The notes beneath the pieces are model-generated. The model did not search any database, was not told the origin of the DNA, and saw only the letters and a list, made by a program, of their open reading frames with translations. Positions 56,293-63,335 of a stretch of DNA of 64,000 nucleotides are shown here, piece by piece. The translations under genes and the position numbers were made by a program. Source of the stretch: Mycobacteroides immunogenum (GTDB taxonomy: Bacteria > Actinomycetota > Actinomycetes > Mycobacteriales > Mycobacteriaceae); the NCBI RefSeq assembly GCF_001605725.1, contig NZ_CP011530.1:1860001-1924000 (forward strand). The letters run 5' to 3'. How positions within the stretch are numbered: position 1 is the stretch's first letter; every line of letters starts with the position of its first letter.

Positions 56293-58256
56293 TGACAACT
56301 CCAGTGGCAGCGCGAACGGGCGGCAAATGGTACGGGCGGTTCCGGGCGTCGGTGCCTGGCATCGCCTCGGGTGAAGCGTTCGGGGTGCCCGAGATAGACC
56401 GAGGGCCCTTGACGTTGCGGCCATCCGGAATCCCGTCGGCGGAAGTATTCGGCACGCAGCTGATCACCTACCCGCAGGACGTCGTGGCCGGCGGTATCTC
56501 CTCAGGCGAGGCATTCGGGTCACCGCAGGTCGGACTCAGAGTTTCCCCAGCGGGCATCCTGTCGGCCGAATCGGTCGGTGCTCCCGCAGTTGCGGTGGGG
56601 CCGGTCACCATCGCGCCGGCCGGCATTGGATCGGCCGAGGCGATCGGCTTGGCAGCAGTCGGTCAACGTGTAGCCCCGAGTTCTATTGCGTCTGCGGAGG
56701 CTTTCGGGAATCCGAAGGTGAACATGGCCTTGACCGCCGCGGGTATCGCCTCAGCCGAGGCGTTCGGAACAGCCGCAGCGGGCCGGGGCGCGGTCGGCGT
56801 CGCCCCGGCTGGTATCGCCTCGGGTGAAGCGTTCGGCGCGGTGGCGCTCACGCAAACGGCGACCATCTACTACAACACGCAGGGCGTGGGCAGCGAAAAC
56901 AACGGCACACCGCTGACATGCACCATCAGCCCGAACGCGGGCGATGATGTGCTCGTATTCGCCATGCTCGGGGCATCCTCGGGTGCCACCGACTTCTACA
57001 AGGCAACGTACGGGCCGAGCAATCTGCCGATGATCTGCGCAGGGCAAGAGCTTTCGGGCGGTGTTGTCATCGCGGCCTACATCATCCGGGGCGCGCCTTC
57101 GGGTAGTGCAACGGTCAACATCACCCGAGGCACCAGCCCGGCACCGTGGGGCCAAGCGGTCGCGGTGTCATATTCGGGCGCGGCCGGGTTCGACCCCGCC
57201 ACCGCGGCCGCTGGTACTGGGACATCGTTCTCGCATTCGGTGGCGGTCCCGACCAACAGCCGCACGGTGCAAGCCATCACGACCGGGGACGCCGGCGCCA
57301 CCCTGTCGAGCTTGACAGGTGGTGTGAGCCGCTACCTCGATAACGCGGGATTCTGCATTCAGTCGATCCGAGACTCGGACGCTTCCACGGCGTTCACCGG
57401 CACGTTGAGCAGCTCCCGTGCCTGGGCCTCGATCGCGGTGCCGCTGCGCACCAGCGCACCGGGTGGGGTGCGCGCCGGTTACAGCTACGGCTCCACCAGC
57501 GTATTGGGCGCCACGACAACAACATTCGATATCTACGCCGCCGCCGGAGAATACGTCTATGTTCCGGTGATTCAGGACCGTGCCGGCGACCCGTCGTCGG
57601 TGACCTGTGACGGTTCGGCGATGACGCTCATCGACACCGCGCCATGGTCGTCGGGCTCGGGGGCGGCGTACATCAAGATCTACCGCAGCGCGGCGGCGAT
57701 GAGTTCAGCTGGCCTCAAGACGGTTTCCGTTGTGACATCCGGTAGCGGATGGAGCCGCAGCGGCGGCGTCGCGGTCTCCGGTGTCACCAGCCCGTCGGGA
57801 ACCGTCACCAAAACATCGGGCACCAGCTCGCAACCCACACAGGCCGTCACCTGCTCGGCCGGGCAGATGATCCTGCAAATACTGGCCAGCTCGGCTGCCC
57901 CCACGGGCATCGAGGGCGGCACAACGCTGGTTGTTTCCTCAGCGGGCCAAGTGTTCTGGTCGATCAACATCGCCCTGGAATCAACAACATTCAAGCTGGC
58001 CAACACCTCCACCAACCGAGGCGAAATGCGGCGGCAAAGACGGCGAGGTAGAAACCTGCGTGCCGGATCAATTGGTTACGCACCGCGATCTCACAGCTTG
58101 AATGTTGTTGATTCCAGGGCGATGTTGATCGACCAGAACACTTGGCCAGCTGAGGAAACGACCAGCGTTGTGCCGCCCTCGGTGCCCGTGGGGGCCGCTG
58201 CACTGGCCAGTATTTGCAGGATCATCTGCCCGGCCGAGCAGGTTGGTGACCCATGA
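56289..58256 (+). CDS. Tail-fibre-like protein, C-terminus rewritten by inverted insert
   Basis: 655 aa as read. Residues 25-180 hold eight repeats of about 22 aa around GIxSAEAFG. Residues 190-400 and 400-575 are two beta domains (LTCTISPNAGDDVLVFAML; AGEYVYVPVIQDRAGDPSSV), as in Gly/Ala-repeat minor tails. Up to KLANTSTN (58016) the frame is natural. After that it reads through antisense copies B, A' and C (MRRQRRRGRNLRAGSIGY and beyond) to a chance TGA. Joining 58016 to 58447 would continue in frame to IFKL-stop. Confidence 0.75.
   Translation: MMTTPVAARTGGKWYGRFRASVPGIASGEAFGVPEIDRGPLTLRPSGIPSAEVFGTQLITYPQDVVAGGISSGEAFGSPQVGLRVSPAGILSAESVGAPAVAVGPVTIAPAGIGSAEAIGLAAVGQRVAPSSIASAEAFGNPKVNMALTAAGIASAEAFGTAAAGRGAVGVAPAGIASGEAFGAVALTQTATIYYNTQGVGSENNGTPLTCTISPNAGDDVLVFAMLGASSGATDFYKATYGPSNLPMICAGQELSGGVVIAAYIIRGAPSGSATVNITRGTSPAPWGQAVAVSYSGAAGFDPATAAAGTGTSFSHSVAVPTNSRTVQAITTGDAGATLSSLTGGVSRYLDNAGFCIQSIRDSDASTAFTGTLSSSRAWASIAVPLRTSAPGGVRAGYSYGSTSVLGATTTTFDIYAAAGEYVYVPVIQDRAGDPSSVTCDGSAMTLIDTAPWSSGSGAAYIKIYRSAAAMSSAGLKTVSVVTSGSGWSRSGGVAVSGVTSPSGTVTKTSGTSSQPTQAVTCSAGQMILQILASSAAPTGIEGGTTLVVSSAGQVFWSINIALESTTFKLANTSTNRGEMRRQRRRGRNLRAGSIGYAPRSHSLNVVDSRAMLIDQNTWPAEETTSVVPPSVPVGAAALASICRIICPAEQVGDP
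57849..57998 (+). repeat. Repeat A (tail-gene 3' part), paired inverted with A'
   Basis: 150 bp, reverse complement of 58094-58243 with 7 mismatches and no gaps (95 percent). Encodes SAGQMILQILASSAAPTGIE to TTFKL. Four mismatches cluster at 57890-57896. Partner A' is antisense inside the same gene. Confidence 0.95.
58009..58103 (-). repeat. Repeat B, inverted copy of B' (58605-58699)
   Basis: 95 bp, 100 percent identical to the reverse complement of 58605-58699. B' spans the end of the downstream tail fragment and the start of the small TM gene. B overlaps A' by 10 bp (CAGCTTGAAT), the junction word. Confidence 0.95.
58094..58243 (-). repeat. Repeat A', inverted diverged copy of A
   Basis: 150 bp. 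Read on the minus strand it encodes the tail ending through TTFKL, then a stop TGA at the B junction, so the minus strand carries a properly ended alternative tail C-terminus followed by the start of the small TM gene. Confidence 0.93.
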
Positions 58257-58446
58257 GGTCGGGATGACGCCGTTCAGTAGCGGGAAGCGGGCGGCCATCT
58301 TGCCCACCAGACCATCAAGCAGCTTGTCGTCCAGCGTGCCTGGTATCTGATCGGTGATGCGGTCGATCGCGCCGTCGATCCGCTCGATGAGCCGGGCCTC
58401 GATCCGGTCCAGCGCGGCGCCGATCCTCTGGTCGACCTTCTCGGCG
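58234..58446 (-). repeat. Repeat C, inverted copy of C' (58809-59021)
   Basis: 213 bp, 100 percent identical to the reverse complement of 58809-59021, that is most of the 89-aa gene upstream of lysin A. Overlaps A' by 10 bp (CCGAGCAGGT). Confidence 0.95.
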
Positions 58447-58617
58447 GTCAGTGGCGCGAGCGTGGAGGCGATGGTGATCTACAAGGACACCGGCACCGTC
58501 GGTACGTCCCCGCTGATCGCGTACATCGACACCGCAACCGGTCTTCCTGTCTCTCCCAACGGCGGCGACATCAACATTGCGTGGGACACCGGCACCAACA
58601 AGATATTCAAGCTGTGA
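58447..58617 (+). pseudogene. Detached C-terminal piece of the tail protein
   Basis: Codons from GTC 58447 read VSGASVEAMVIYKDTGTVGT, then YIDTATGLPVSPNGGDINIA to KIFKL and TGA. This is a well-formed tail-protein ending common in actinophages but has no start; the ORF upstream of it is antisense repeat C. It joins the main tail gene in frame if 58017-58446 is removed. Confidence 0.75.
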
Positions 58618-58699
58618 GATCGCGGTGCGTAACCAATTGATCCGGCACGCAGGTTTCTACCTCGCCGTCTTTGCCGCCGCATTTCGCCTCGGTTGGTGG
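58605..58699 (+). repeat. Repeat B' (native-orientation partner of B)
   Basis: Native copy: ends the tail fragment (KIFKL stop) and starts the 47-aa gene. Its first 10 bases ATTCAAGCTG are also the last bases of A, so A and B' share a crossover word. Confidence 0.9.
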
Positions 58700-58768
58700 G
58701 CCTCCGACCAGCTCTCGTCCTACGGCCAGGAAATCGATCCCCGCATCGAACGGAAGTACACGCGATGA
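58625..58768 (+). CDS. 47-aa single-TM protein
   Basis: GTG at 58625: RNQLIRHAGFYLAVFAAAFR, then a soluble tail DQLSSYGQEIDPRIERKYTR. One TM helix. Position before the lysins suggests a lysis-associated or tail-accessory protein. ATGA overlap with the next gene. Its 5' part is duplicated in inverse as repeat B. Confidence 0.6.
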   Translation: MRNQLIRHAGFYLAVFAAAFRLGWWASDQLSSYGQEIDPRIERKYTR

Positions 58769-59034
58769 AATGGATTGAACAGCTGGAGGACAAGTTCATC
58801 GCGGCCATCGCCGAGAAGGTCGACCAGAGGATCGGCGCCGCGCTGGACCGGATCGAGGCCCGGCTCATCGAGCGGATCGACGGCGCGATCGACCGCATCA
58901 CCGATCAGATACCAGGCACGCTGGACGACAAGCTGCTTGATGGTCTGGTGGGCAAGATGGCCGCCCGCTTCCCGCTACTGAACGGCGTCATCCCGACCTC
59001 ATGGGTCACCAACCTGCTCGGGGGCCGTCCATGA
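58765..59034 (+). CDS. 89-aa amphipathic helical protein
   Basis: MKWIEQLEDKFIAAIAEKVD, then IGAALDRIEARLIERIDGAI: a continuous coiled-coil-like helix with heptad Ile/Leu. C-terminus MAARFPLLNGVIPTSWVTNL. Overlaps the lysin A start. Most of the gene is duplicated in inverse as repeat C. Confidence 0.65.
   Translation: MKWIEQLEDKFIAAIAEKVDQRIGAALDRIEARLIERIDGAIDRITDQIPGTLDDKLLDGLVGKMAARFPLLNGVIPTSWVTNLLGGRP
58809..59021 (+). repeat. Repeat C' (native-orientation partner of C)
   Basis: Native copy within the 89-aa gene. Its last nine bases CCTGCTCGG also begin repeat A (57850-57858), giving a shared junction word between C and A copies. Confidence 0.9.
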
Positions 59035-60266
59035 CCACCGAAGATCAAGTGGCCCAAATCATCATCGGCGAGGCCAAGCGCCGTGGACACACCCGTGACG
59101 AATGCCTGGCCGAGATGTCGGCGCTCTACCAGGAGTCGGGGTGGGACGAAACAGTCTGGGATCCCACCGGCACTACGTACGGCGTTGCGCAACAGGATGG
59201 CAGTTACCCCAACAGGTGTGACGGTGCAGGGGCGCAGATAAAGGCGTTTTTCGACAAGCTCGACCAGAAACGCGCATCTCCAGGCTGCGGGGATATCTGG
59301 CTGAACATCTGCTGGTTACAGCAGGCCCCGAACTGGCCCAGCGCGCAGTACTGGTACGAGCACGGCCGGCGCGCCTACCTCACCGAAATCAAGTCCCGCA
59401 TCGCGACCGTCACTCCCTACCTCGACAAGTACTGGCCCGCCACTGGAGGGAATACCACCGTGCCCGCAACACAATTCGACTACGGCATCACGCAGGTGAT
59501 GCACGGGTTCAACCCGAACACCCCCGACGACGCTACCGGCAACAGCGATGGTCCGCGCGGCTCGACGGCCTATGTAGTTCTGCACACCCAGCAGGCCAAG
59601 GCGAGTGCGATATCGCTGGCCGACTTCTGCAACAACAGCTGGAAGACGCAGCCCGACAACCCCGTCTCCTACAACCTCGCCGTCGACGACAAAGACACGA
59701 TCGAGATCGTGCCCGTCGCCGAGGCGCCATGGTCGGCGGCGGCGGCCAACGCTATCGCGGTGCACATCTGCTTCGCGGGCAGCTTCGCTGAATGGCTGGC
59801 CGGTAAGTGGCTGGAGACTGACGCCAGCGACGGCCTCAATGAGGACGCCATGCTCACCCGCGGCGCCAAGGCCGTCGCGGCGGCCTGCCTACAGTTCGGC
59901 ATCCCGGCGGTCTATGCCGGCGACGGCGGTGTGTCCGGGTGGCCGGTGCTGCCCAAGGGCGTCGTCGGACACCGCGACTTCGGAGCGCGCGGGGGCGGCC
60001 ACACCGACCCCGGCAACGGGTTCCCCATGGACGAGTTCCTTCGGCGCGTGCGGTCGTTCATGTCACCGACCGCCCCCAGTACGCCTCCCGCCAAGGTGTT
60101 CCCGGGCGACTACACCGACCGCGAGCTGCTGGAGTACATGGCAGCACAGCAGGGCCCCGGTCTCGATATCTGGGGTGAAGACGGTGACCTGGGCCGCAAC
60201 GCGCAAGGGCAGCGCCGCACGCTGCGCGCCGGCCTGGCCGCGATCGTGCGAAAGGTCGGTGCCTGA
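59031..60266 (+). CDS. lysA: Lysin A (endolysin) with amidase domain
   Basis: 411 aa from ATG 59031. N-terminal cell-wall peptidase-like domain (about 1-140: SALYQESGWDETVWDPTGTT). An amidase_2 domain lies at about 175-335, with zinc ligands H185 (VVLHTQQ), H314 region (VVGHRDFGARGGGHTDPG, H324) and the D326 side. C-terminal 60 residues may bind wall. Cuts peptidoglycan. Start overlaps the previous stop. Confidence 0.9.
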   Translation: MTTEDQVAQIIIGEAKRRGHTRDECLAEMSALYQESGWDETVWDPTGTTYGVAQQDGSYPNRCDGAGAQIKAFFDKLDQKRASPGCGDIWLNICWLQQAPNWPSAQYWYEHGRRAYLTEIKSRIATVTPYLDKYWPATGGNTTVPATQFDYGITQVMHGFNPNTPDDATGNSDGPRGSTAYVVLHTQQAKASAISLADFCNNSWKTQPDNPVSYNLAVDDKDTIEIVPVAEAPWSAAAANAIAVHICFAGSFAEWLAGKWLETDASDGLNEDAMLTRGAKAVAAACLQFGIPAVYAGDGGVSGWPVLPKGVVGHRDFGARGGGHTDPGNGFPMDEFLRRVRSFMSPTAPSTPPAKVFPGDYTDRELLEYMAAQQGPGLDIWGEDGDLGRNAQGQRRTLRAGLAAIVRKVGA

Positions 60267-60267
60267 C

Positions 60268-61296
60268 ATGGCATGGACACCACCCGATGAGATCGGTGAA
60301 CGCGACCCGCTACTGCCTGCCGCACGTAAGTACCTGTCCCGGTTCAGCTATGGCGCCAAGCTCAAAGGCACAAGCAGCGAGGTCATTGACGCCGACTATC
60401 TGGCGGCGCAGCGCCAGTTCAAAGTGAATCGGCATGCCGAGGTGGTCACGGGACGCAAGCCTGGGCCCGACCTTGACCCGAGCAGCTCGGCCTTCGATTG
60501 GGCCACCAAGAAACACATGGGATTACTGGAAGTCGTGCCGCCGATCCGGCCCGCGTTCTTCACTGTCGAAGGCCACATGTCCGATATGTTCGTGGGCCCC
60601 TGTGCTTTCGTGGCCTCGACGCTGGAGAAGGAAGGGCGCGTTGTATGGCGTCCGACCGGGTACGACAACACCTCGCTACCGTTCAATAACCCGTCCGGCC
60701 GCGCGGCACTGGTGGAACGCTTGGACTCCAAGGTGTTTGATGACGGCCTTGCGTTCCCAGTCGGCACCCCCTGGGATATCGCCGGTTTCAGCCAGGGCGC
60801 CATGGTGGTGTGCGAGGTCATGGAGAAGGATGTATTGCCCATCACTGGGCGATTGCATTACCGGCTCAAGGATTTCCGCAAGGGTATCGCCTTCGGAAAC
60901 CCCAACCGGCTCATCAACCAGTGTGCCCCTTGGGTTCCCGACCCGCCCAAGTCCGACACGCAGGGCATCATGGACTGGCACTTCGACTTCACGAAATACC
61001 CCGAGCTAGCGGGGAAGTGGCAAGAACATGCCCGCACCGGCGACTGGTACGCCGAGAACAAACTCGACGAGGCCGGCGCGAACATGACCGCAATCGCCAA
61101 GATCATCACCACCAACTCCTGGATCGGCGGCCCCGCATCCATCGTGGCCCGAATCATGGACCTGTTCACCGACCCGTTCGACGGACTTATCGACATCGTC
61201 TGGGCGATTGTGCGCACCTTCATGGGCATCGCACATCTTGAAGCGCACGGAACCTATGACCTCGATCCAGTGCTCGATTGGTTCCGTACTGGCTGA
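60268..61296 (+). CDS. lysB: Lysin B (mycolylarabinogalactan esterase)
   Basis: 342 aa from ATG 60268. Peptidoglycan-binding-like start (about 20-90). Cutinase-type hydrolase with GFSQGA (Ser175), Asp region in FGNPNR and the catalytic His near DWHFDF or LEAHGTYDL. It releases the mycolic-acid layer, so the host makes mycolates, which supports a mycobacterial host. Confidence 0.9.
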   Translation: MAWTPPDEIGERDPLLPAARKYLSRFSYGAKLKGTSSEVIDADYLAAQRQFKVNRHAEVVTGRKPGPDLDPSSSAFDWATKKHMGLLEVVPPIRPAFFTVEGHMSDMFVGPCAFVASTLEKEGRVVWRPTGYDNTSLPFNNPSGRAALVERLDSKVFDDGLAFPVGTPWDIAGFSQGAMVVCEVMEKDVLPITGRLHYRLKDFRKGIAFGNPNRLINQCAPWVPDPPKSDTQGIMDWHFDFTKYPELAGKWQEHARTGDWYAENKLDEAGANMTAIAKIITTNSWIGGPASIVARIMDLFTDPFDGLIDIVWAIVRTFMGIAHLEAHGTYDLDPVLDWFRTG

Positions 61297-61402
61297 TCGC
61301 CGGCCCCCGCGCGAGGAGAGCGCGCAGGGACTCCGCACACCGTAAGCCCAACAGCCGAATTCACCGAATCGGCTATCCACAACCCCCGAAAGGACTACCG
61401 CC

Positions 61403-61609
61403 ATGCCCAACGAGAACGTACGCCTGGTTGTGCACGCCGCCTGCCTGTTGACCATCTTCATATCCGTAGTGGTGCTCGTGGCGCTCGGGAAGCTGGAAAG
61501 CGCCGGCGCTTTGCAGTGGTTCACAGCGGGCGCCGGGTTGATTACGGCAACCCTGTCCACAACCAAGCTCATTCAGGACCGGCGCTCCGGGCCTACCGAT
61601 AACCAGTGA
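61403..61609 (+). CDS. Holin, two-TM type
   Basis: 68 aa. TM1 LVVHAACLLTIFISVVVLVA, TM2 WFTAGAGLITATLSTTKL, short charged C-terminus. Size and position right after lysin B fit a class II holin. Preceded by GAAAGGAC. Confidence 0.75.
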   Translation: MPNENVRLVVHAACLLTIFISVVVLVALGKLESAGALQWFTAGAGLITATLSTTKLIQDRRSGPTDNQ

Positions 61610-61875
61610 TAACCGCGGTGGGCCCTATGTCGGTGCTACTCAATAGCCCAGACGACTACCTCTGGGCGATCTTGCTAGGCGGTGTCCTGATTATGGTCTT
61701 CACGGGCCGACTCATCCCGAAGCCACAGGTTGATCGACTGCTTGCCGTCAAGGATCAACAGATCGAGCTGCTGACTGCCGCGCACAAGGATGACAAGGCT
61801 GCCATCGCCAAGCTGGCTGAATCTAGTCGGCTGGGTGTCGCGGTAGTGGAGGCCATCGGTCAGGGGACGCCATGA
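61606..61875 (+). CDS. Second holin-like protein, one TM and coiled coil
   Basis: 89 aa from a GTG overlapping the holin stop. One TM (YLWAILLGGVLIMVFTG), then coiled coil QVDRLLAVKDQQIELLTAAH. Second membrane proteins beside mycobacteriophage holins are thought to tune lysis timing. Confidence 0.7.
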   Translation: MITAVGPMSVLLNSPDDYLWAILLGGVLIMVFTGRLIPKPQVDRLLAVKDQQIELLTAAHKDDKAAIAKLAESSRLGVAVVEAIGQGTP

Positions 61876-62060
61876 AGTGGCTGCGGCGCTACCAGCGCGC
61901 AGAACATCCCGGGCTCGAGGAGGCGCGCGTCATCCGTCACGAAGCGCGCGCCGATCTTGCCCACGCCGAGGCGCTGGCGGCGCGCGCCGATGAACTACTG
62001 GAACGCAACCACTTCGCCGAGGCCATCGAACGGAGCATGCGGAGGAGGTACGCAACGTGA
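61872..62060 (+). CDS. 62-aa helical protein of the lysis cassette
   Basis: ATGA overlap. Basic start MKWLRRYQRAEHPGLEEAR, then a long Ala/Glu helix. No TM. Possibly a spanin-like or regulator role; family not recognised. Confidence 0.55.
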   Translation: MKWLRRYQRAEHPGLEEARVIRHEARADLAHAEALAARADELLERNHFAEAIERSMRRRYAT

Positions 62061-62401
62061 TTATCAGAACGATCGTCCCAGTGGCCATGCTCGCACTCAC
62101 GCCGTTGATCTGGGTTCCCGCTGAGACGGCCGGCGATCTGCTCCTGCTGCTCGCCGCATGTGCATCTTGGGCGTTCGCCTTGCTCTACCTGGCCCGTTCG
62201 CCGTGGTGGGCACGGCACGTCGGCCGCATGCTGGTCGCGTTCACACTTGCCCTGTCCCTGGTGCTGACCCAGAACTCGGTGGGCACATGGTGGGGCGATG
62301 GATACCCATATCGCGGCGAGATCCGGGACGTGCTCTACGCCACTCTCGCAGTGACTCTCGTTCGGCTGACGTTGGCGCTGGTGCGGCTGCAGAACCGATA
62401 G
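62057..62401 (+). CDS. Four-TM membrane protein of the lysis cassette
   Basis: 114 aa from a GTG. Four TM segments (VPVAMLALTPLIWVP, LLLLLAACASWAFALLYLA, GRMLVAFTLALSLVLTQ, TLAVTLVRLTLALVRL). Small membrane proteins of this form close lysis cassettes in mycobacteriophages. Last plus-strand late gene, followed by a terminator. Confidence 0.65.
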   Translation: MIIRTIVPVAMLALTPLIWVPAETAGDLLLLLAACASWAFALLYLARSPWWARHVGRMLVAFTLALSLVLTQNSVGTWWGDGYPYRGEIRDVLYATLAVTLVRLTLALVRLQNR

Positions 62402-62419
62402 ACCGCACAGACGCCAAGC

Positions 62420-62453
62420 GCCTCCGTCCTGAACTTTCAACCAGGACGGAGGC
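62420..62453. terminator. Bidirectional terminator after the late operon
   Basis: Perfect 12-bp stem GCCTCCGTCCTG / CAGGACGGAGGC with a 10-base loop. Lies between the convergent late operon and the leftward int-side genes. Little T-run, so function rests on the strong stem. Confidence 0.75.
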
Positions 62454-62464
62454 ACTTCCGGCGT

Positions 62465-62578
62465 TTAGAGGAGCCGGTCAGCCTGTTTTGCAACATCCTG
62501 CCCCTCGCGAGACTTGCTCGTGGTGCAGGATACGGACTCTCCGTGCCGCTTCCGGTAGTCCCATTCGTAGCCGTTCAT
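62465..62578 (-). CDS. 37-aa small protein coupled to the DUF4241-like gene
   Basis: ATG at 62578 overlaps the upstream stop (ATGA). Begins MNGYEWDYRKRHGESVSCTT and is very polar. Overlap suggests real translation; function unknown. Confidence 0.4.
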   Translation of the reverse strand: MNGYEWDYRKRHGESVSCTTSKSREGQDVAKQADRLL

Positions 62579-63240
62579 CGCTGACGGAACAGCCGGGGAA
62601 ACATCCGCCCAGCGACGGCGCCCCATCGCTGTGCGCGACTCTCTGAGGTACGGAGCGTTGCTTGCGCGGCGGCAAGGACTCCGAAGTCCACATGGATGGC
62701 GACCGGCTGGCCGGAATCGTCGTAACTCGCCACAACCGGACAACGGTTCTTCTCGATCACTGTTTTGCAGGTGATGATCTTGGACCCGACTGAGGTGAAG
62801 ACCTCAGAGTAGTCCCGATCGCTTTCCCAGGCTCCCCCCCAGTTCATATCCAGAGCTTCCATGTCGTCGGCCGACAACAAGGACTCAGCGTCATGGATGA
62901 GGATCATGCCTAGATCTACCCAGACGCTAATTCCATACGGCGGAACGAGTTCGGTGTAGAGATCATCGGGTGAGCCGAGACAGGTTGGTGGTGTGTCCGA
63001 CAGCTGAATCGACAGATAGGCAGGTCGGAAGAGGGGTGTTCTGGGCTTTGCGTGGATGTCGAGTTCCGTGGACCACACCCGATAGTTTCCCGGTGTGATC
63101 ATCAGAGTCACTTGCGGCCGGTCTAGGTCGTATAGATCGCGAATCGCCAACCGGCCTGATGAAACCTCAATCCGGCCCAACTCGACGTTCCGGCATAGGG
63201 CAGATGAGATGGACCAGGGGGCGAAGTGGGCGACATCCAT
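62575..63240 (-). CDS. DUF4241-like protein
   Basis: 221 aa from ATG 63240 (an ATG 12 bases earlier is possible). Beta-rich with TLMITPGNYRVWSTELDI, ISVWVDLGMILIHDAESL and VIEKNRCPVVASYDDSGQPV then IHVDFGVLA: the order resembles DUF4241 proteins, some proposed as immunity proteins. Weak match. It lies between lysis genes and integrase, a common place for lysogen cargo in mycobacterial prophages. Confidence 0.45.
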   Translation of the reverse strand: MDVAHFAPWSISSALCRNVELGRIEVSSGRLAIRDLYDLDRPQVTLMITPGNYRVWSTELDIHAKPRTPLFRPAYLSIQLSDTPPTCLGSPDDLYTELVPPYGISVWVDLGMILIHDAESLLSADDMEALDMNWGGAWESDRDYSEVFTSVGSKIITCKTVIEKNRCPVVASYDDSGQPVAIHVDFGVLAAAQATLRTSESRAQRWGAVAGRMFPRLFRQR

Positions 63241-63335
63241 AGGGACGATCAAATCCTACGCGTGAGCGTTGCGCGAGCCTTCGGCAGCTTCAAGCTCGAA
63301 ACCATACTGGGACAGCATGGTTTCGATGTACTTCT

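Noticed and set aside
57680..58015. Minus-strand ORF containing the A sequence antisense
   Set aside because: It exists only because repeat A is coding on the plus strand; same peptide appears from A' on the other strand.
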